Positions 6,899 to 9,989 of a DNA stretch of 9,989 nt are shown piece by piece. The translations under genes were made by a program, and so were the position numbers. The stretch comes from Draconibacterium sp. GTDB lineage: Bacteria; Bacteroidota; Bacteroidia; Bacteroidales; Prolixibacteraceae. The first letter of the stretch is position 1. Each line of letters begins with the position of its first letter. Under the pieces are notes generated by a model, which was not told the DNA's origin, did not search any database, and was given only the letters and a program-made list of their open reading frames with translations. The DNA lies in the NCBI GenBank assembly GCA_030595485.1, contig JAUVDE010000087.1:1-9989 (forward strand). The letters are read 5' to 3'.

Positions 6899-6932
6899 TC
6901 TTAAATATTTTGATTTTTGACTTAGTTACACT

Positions 6933-6967
6933 CAAAAATAGAAAAATAAATTATAAATTTTATCAAA
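6933..6967 (-). promoter_or_regulatory. Promoter of the DUF3276 gene
   Basis: On the minus strand, TATTTTTG (6940-6933) matches the -7 consensus TAnnTTTG, and TTTG (6967-6964) stands 23 bases upstream, at the long end of the known spacer range. Transcription would begin near 6926, giving a leader of about 28 bases before the ATG at 6898. No other gene lies upstream on this strand before the folD terminator. Confidence 0.65.
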
Positions 6968-7085
6968 TGCTTTGGAAGCTGTATTATTAGTAGAGAAATG
7001 AGGTAATTTAAATTGATTCTATGGAGAATGATTAGAACATAGAGAACACCTATTTAATTGATTTGCACAGATAAAATCAGGGCAT

Positions 7086-7117
7086 AAAAAAAGGGGAACC
7101 AAACAGTTCCCCTTTTT
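7086..7117 (-). terminator. Intrinsic terminator of folD
   Basis: A perfect 12-bp stem (7088-7099 with 7106-7117; core GGGGAAC/GTTCCCC) closes a six-base loop. On the minus strand it ends in seven T residues (7092-7086) and begins 17 bases after the folD stop. The plus strand has five T residues, so it could also block read-through from the other side. Confidence 0.92.
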
Positions 7118-7134
7118 AAAATATCTTTTGTCGA

Positions 7135-8010
7135 TTATTTATAAATCTCTTTCTTAGCCGAAAGCAAAGTATTCAGTAATAACGAAGTTCTTGTCATTGG
7201 TCCTACTCCGCCCGGAACAGGCGTAATGTACGAACACTTCGGAGCAACTTCATCAAATAAGACATCACCTTTTAGTTTCCAACCCGACTTTGTCAAGTCC
7301 GACTTAACGCGTGTTGTACCCACATCAATCACAACGGCTCCTTCTTTTACCATATCAGCTTTAATAAACTCTGGGAAACCCATGGCAACAATTAAAATAT
7401 CGGCATTGGCACAAACTTCCTTTAGGTTTTCGGTGCGGCTGTGTGCAACGGTTACAGTGGTGTTAATTGCCTTTTGCGACATTAACACACTCATTGGACG
7501 ACCAACAATATTACTGCGACCAAGAACCACGCAGTTTTTACCGCTGGTTTCAATATTATAGCGTTTTAGTAGCTCTACAATTCCGTATGGAGTTGCCGAA
7601 ACAAATGCCGGCATACCAATTACCATTCGGCCAACGTTTATTGGATGAAAACCGTCAACATCCTTTTTAGGGTTAATGGCTTCTATAATTTTTGCTTCCG
7701 AAATATGTTTTGGCAAAGGCAACTGCACGATAAAACCATCTAAATCATCATCATTATTTAGCTCGTCAACTTTAGCCAACAATTCTGCTTCGGTAACATC
7801 GTCTTCGTAACGAATCAACGACGATTTAAAGCCAACTTCTTCGCAGTCTTTAATTTTGTAGGCAACGTAAGTTTCGCTACCTCCATCGTGACCAACCAAA
7901 ATGGCCGCCAAATGAGGTTGTTTTGCTCCGCCAGCCACCAAAGTTTTTACCTCTTCAGCAATTTCCTGCTTAATTTCAGCAGCTATTTTTTTTCCGTCGA
8001 TTAATTCCAT
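7135..8010 (-). CDS. folD: Bifunctional methylenetetrahydrofolate dehydrogenase / methenyltetrahydrofolate cyclohydrolase
   Basis: FolD interconverts 5,10-methylene-, 5,10-methenyl- and 10-formyl-tetrahydrofolate in the cytoplasm, supplying one-carbon units for purines and formyl-Met. The 291 residues match the usual length. The catalytic domain has YVAYK (Tyr48, Lys52) followed by CEEVGF, then DGFIVQLPLPKH (91-102) and KDVDGFHPIN (116-125). The nucleotide-binding domain has VVLGRSNIVGRPM (161-173), TVTVAHSRT, ADILIVAMG and VVIDVGTTR. PGGVGPMTRTSLLLNT (266-281) closes the active site. The common PCTPxG motif reads SATPYG, as I recall in other Bacteroidota. It starts 37 bases after ffh on the same strand, a spacer filled by a heptamer repeat, and ends at a strong terminator, so ffh and folD are probably one transcript. 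Confidence 0.98.
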   Translation of the reverse strand: MELIDGKKIAAEIKQEIAEEVKTLVAGGAKQPHLAAILVGHDGGSETYVAYKIKDCEEVGFKSSLIRYEDDVTEAELLAKVDELNNDDDLDGFIVQLPLPKHISEAKIIEAINPKKDVDGFHPINVGRMVIGMPAFVSATPYGIVELLKRYNIETSGKNCVVLGRSNIVGRPMSVLMSQKAINTTVTVAHSRTENLKEVCANADILIVAMGFPEFIKADMVKEGAVVIDVGTTRVKSDLTKSGWKLKGDVLFDEVAPKCSYITPVPGGVGPMTRTSLLLNTLLSAKKEIYK

Positions 8011-8013
8011 AAT

Positions 8014-8048
8014 ACTTTTGACTTTTGACTTACTACTTTTGACTTTTC
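8014..8048. repeat. Five-unit heptamer repeat filling the ffh-folD spacer
   Basis: Read on the plus strand in seven-base register: ACTTTTG, ACTTTTG, ACTTACT, ACTTTTG, ACTTTTC. It covers nearly all of the 37-base spacer and its last base is the first of the ffh stop triplet. On the coding strand the unit is CAAAAGT. The plus strand happens to contain TACTTTTG twice, which matches TAnnTTTG, but no plus-strand gene follows. Confidence 0.75.
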
Positions 8049-9388
8049 TAGAACTTCCGTCCCTGCTGCTGCATACCAGCCATCATACGTTGAACGTTTT
8101 TACCCTGCGAAACCATTTTCATCATTTTGCGGGTTTCACTAAACTGTTTCAACAAACGATTTACTTCCTGAATATTTGTTCCCGCTCCTGTTGCAATACG
8201 TTTACGACGACCACCATTAATCACCGATGGATTCTCACGTTCTTCTGCTGTCATCGAGAATATAATTGCTTCGATGTGCTTAAACGCATCATCATCAATA
8301 TCCATTCCTTTCATGGCTTTCCCCATTCCCGGAATCATTCCAACCACATCCTTCAGGTTACCCATCTTTTTAATCTGGTTAATCTGTTTCAGGAAATCGT
8401 CGAAATTGAAAGTATTTTTCTGAAGTTTTTTCTGAAGTTTTTTAGCCTCTTCTTCGTCAAATTGCTCCTGAGCTTTTTCAACAAGCGAAACAATATCACC
8501 CATTCCCAAAATACGTTCGGCCATACGATCGGGATGGAAAACGTCGAGTGCATCAACTTTTTCGCCGGTACCTACAAACTTAATTGGCTTTTGAACTACT
8601 GAACGAATAGAAAGTGCAGCACCACCACGTGTATCACCATCAAGTTTAGTAAGAACAACTCCAGTAAAGTCAAGTCTATCGTTAAATTCTTTGGCAGTAT
8701 TTACAGCATCCTGTCCTGTCATTGCGTCAACAACAAAAAGAATCTCATCAGGGTTAATGGCTTTTTTAATGGCAGTAATCTCATTCATCATCTGCTCATC
8801 AACAGCCAAACGACCGGCAGTATCCACAATCACCACATCGTGCCCTTTTGCATTGGCTTCTTTAATTGCTGCTTTGGCAATTTTCACTGGATCCATATTT
8901 CCTACTTCGGAATAAACTGGCACGCCAATTTGTTCACCCAAAACTTTTAACTGGTCAATCGCAGCCGGGCGGTATACATCACAAGCAACCAAAAGCGGAT
9001 TTTTCCCCTTTTTAGTTTTAAGCAGATTACCAAGTTTACCCGAGAAGGTCGTTTTACCCGAACCTTGCAAACCCGACATCAAAATTACAGATGGATTACT
9101 TGTTAATTCGATATCAGTAAAAGTGCCTCCCATTAACATGGCAAGCTCGTCTTTTACAATTTTAACCATCAATTGACCAGGTTTAACCGCAGTTAATACC
9201 TCCTGACCAAGTGCCTTTTCTTTTACATCATCGGTAAATTTCTTGGCAATTTTAAAGTTTACATCGGCATCTAATAATGCACGACGAATATCTTTTAGCG
9301 TTTCCGCTATATTAATTTCGGTAATTTGACCCTGTCCCTTTAGTATTTTAAAGGACTTATCCAGCCTTTCGCTTAAATTCTCAAACAT
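8048..9388 (-). CDS. ffh: Signal recognition particle GTPase Ffh (SRP54)
   Basis: Ffh binds 4.5S RNA and hydrophobic signal sequences of nascent proteins and delivers ribosomes to FtsY at the inner membrane. From the ATG at 9388 the protein has 446 residues, the usual length. The N domain (1-90, MFENLSERLDKSFK) is followed by the G domain: G1 GLQGSGKTT (106-114), DVYRPAA (137-143), G3 DTAGR (189-193), G4 TKLD (247-250) and G5 GTGEK (273-277). The methionine-rich M domain (about 325-446) has the 4.5S RNA-binding INGGRRKRIATGAG (390-403) and ends MMAGMQQQGRKF. The frame stays open upstream to 9469, but those 27 residues hold the promoter -7 box and are not conserved Ffh sequence, so the later ATG is chosen. 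folD follows 37 bases on. Confidence 0.97.
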   Translation of the reverse strand: MFENLSERLDKSFKILKGQGQITEINIAETLKDIRRALLDADVNFKIAKKFTDDVKEKALGQEVLTAVKPGQLMVKIVKDELAMLMGGTFTDIELTSNPSVILMSGLQGSGKTTFSGKLGNLLKTKKGKNPLLVACDVYRPAAIDQLKVLGEQIGVPVYSEVGNMDPVKIAKAAIKEANAKGHDVVIVDTAGRLAVDEQMMNEITAIKKAINPDEILFVVDAMTGQDAVNTAKEFNDRLDFTGVVLTKLDGDTRGGAALSIRSVVQKPIKFVGTGEKVDALDVFHPDRMAERILGMGDIVSLVEKAQEQFDEEEAKKLQKKLQKNTFNFDDFLKQINQIKKMGNLKDVVGMIPGMGKAMKGMDIDDDAFKHIEAIIFSMTAEERENPSVINGGRRKRIATGAGTNIQEVNRLLKQFSETRKMMKMVSQGKNVQRMMAGMQQQGRKF

Positions 9389-9416
9389 GCGTTTTACTTC
9401 TTGTGAAAATGAGGTG

Positions 9417-9447
9417 CAAAAATAGAAAAAACAAGGCAAAGGGCAAA
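9417..9447 (-). promoter_or_regulatory. Promoter of ffh (and probably folD)
   Basis: On the minus strand TTTG (9447-9444), a 19-base spacer and TATTTTTG (9424-9417) fit the Bacteroidota -33/-7 consensus TTTG-N19-TAnnTTTG. Transcription would start near 9410, a leader of about 22 bases before the ATG at 9388. The -33 box lies within a GGCAAAG heptamer repeat. Confidence 0.75.
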
Positions 9448-9455
9448 GGGAAAAA
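9435..9455. repeat. Short heptamer repeat upstream of ffh
   Basis: Plus-strand units GGCAAAG (9435-9441), GGCAAAG (9442-9448) and a diverged GGAAAAA (9449-9455). It overlaps the -33 element of the ffh promoter. The period is the same seven bases as the repeat after ffh, but with a different unit. Confidence 0.5.
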
Positions 9456-9684
9456 TCAGGCAAAAACAAAATGCTAGAAAGTAAACAAAAAGGCTGAGAC
9501 TGAGCGAAAGAAATAAGCTTTCAGAATTCTAGTTCTCATACCAATCCAGAAGGTTTTCCTGCCCAAACAAAGGACTTTTGCGCAGAAAATATTTTTATTG
9601 TTAATCAGAATAACGTAACTTGAAGACCATATTTTGAACTCAACTAAAAAACACATTTAATACTTACATCCAAATTCTACTATT

Positions 9685-9989
9685 ATGAAAAAGGTTATTA
9701 CACTCTTTGCCATTGTTTTATTCTCGTTTTCTTCTTTTGCTCAAGACCTTACGAATCAGTTCTATTTTCGGTTTGGCTACTCCAATCCATCTTGGTCACA
9801 ATTTGGCTTAACAGAAGATAAATCCAAAGACCTAGGATTTGACAGTAAAGCAGGAGCAACATTTGAACTGGGAAGTATTTTTATGCTTAAAAGTATTCTT
9901 AATGTTGACAACATGTCGTTTGGCATAAATGCAGATTATTTGTATATAACTTACAATAATTTCTCAACCGGTGCTAACAATGATGATTT
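9685..9989 (+). CDS. Exported protein, probable outer-membrane beta-barrel, 3' truncated by window edge
   Basis: ATG at 9685 opens a frame without stop to the window end (101 whole codons). Residues 1-19 (MKKVITLFAIVLFSFSSFA) form a classic signal peptide, with cleavage expected after SFA, before QD. The mature part starts LTNQFYFRFGYSNPSWSQFG and goes on with alternating polar and aromatic stretches (TFELGSIFML, MSFGINADYLYITYNNF), as in small outer-membrane beta-barrel proteins. I recognise no exact family. The -7 box is unclear: TATTTTG at 9630-9636 is one base short of consensus. It is divergent from ffh, and the 215 bases between them show no other gene. That it is coding is likely; the barrel call is inference. 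Confidence 0.75.
   Translation, partial: MKKVITLFAIVLFSFSSFAQDLTNQFYFRFGYSNPSWSQFGLTEDKSKDLGFDSKAGATFELGSIFMLKSILNVDNMSFGINADYLYITYNNFSTGANNDD

Noticed and set aside
8018..8602. Long plus-strand open frame (194 codons) opposite ffh
   Set aside because: It is antisense to highly conserved Ffh M-domain and G-domain sequence, rich in Phe, His and Asn as expected from reading a coding strand backwards, and begins within a heptamer repeat.
1..9989. CRISPR array, tRNA, rRNA, insertion sequence or prophage
   Set aside because: I saw no regularly spaced direct repeats, cloverleaf, rRNA, transposase or phage gene on either strand. The only tandem repeats are the short heptamers near ffh.

Overview
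This window looks like chromosomal DNA from a member of the Bacteroidota, probably an environmental or marine carbohydrate degrader. This is inferred from AT-rich DNA, TAnnTTTG-type promoter boxes (the same octamer TATTTTTG lies before three genes), a DUF3276 PUR-like protein, a DUF5077/DUF3472 lipoprotein and a Pseudomonas-AtsA-type sulfatase. I would not name a genus.

Layout. A 5'-truncated arylsulfatase (1-651, +) ends at a strong hairpin terminator and faces a minus-strand pair, nth (endonuclease III) followed six bases later by a surface-type lipoprotein gene (818-2116). Next comes a gene-poor gap of about 540 bases (2771-3308). It holds an orphan intrinsic terminator, a degenerate dispersed-repeat-like segment that overlaps a doubtful 57-codon ORF, and several small palindromes. 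A plus-strand pair follows: a membrane-anchored class C beta-lactamase-fold serine hydrolase (3309-4580) and a Uup-like ABC-F ATPase (4593-6479). The ABC-F gene converges on a DUF3276 gene (6497-6898, -), and one perfect palindrome spans both stop codons. A minus-strand pair, ffh (8048-9388) then folD (7135-8010), ends at a clear terminator. The window closes with the 5' end of an exported, probably outer-membrane, protein gene (9685 onward, +).

Function. Most genes are housekeeping: DNA base-excision repair (Nth), ribosome-associated ATPase (ABC-F), protein targeting (Ffh) and one-carbon folate metabolism (FolD). The sulfatase and the DUF3472 lipoprotein suggest envelope-located use of sulfated or complex glycans. 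I found no CRISPR array, tRNA, rRNA, insertion sequence or phage gene. I also see no convincing new multigene system. The points most worth a second look are the Asp-to-Asn change at a sulfatase metal-ligand motif, the palindrome carrying both convergent stop codons, the heptamer repeat that fills the ffh-folD spacer, and the 2771-3308 gap.
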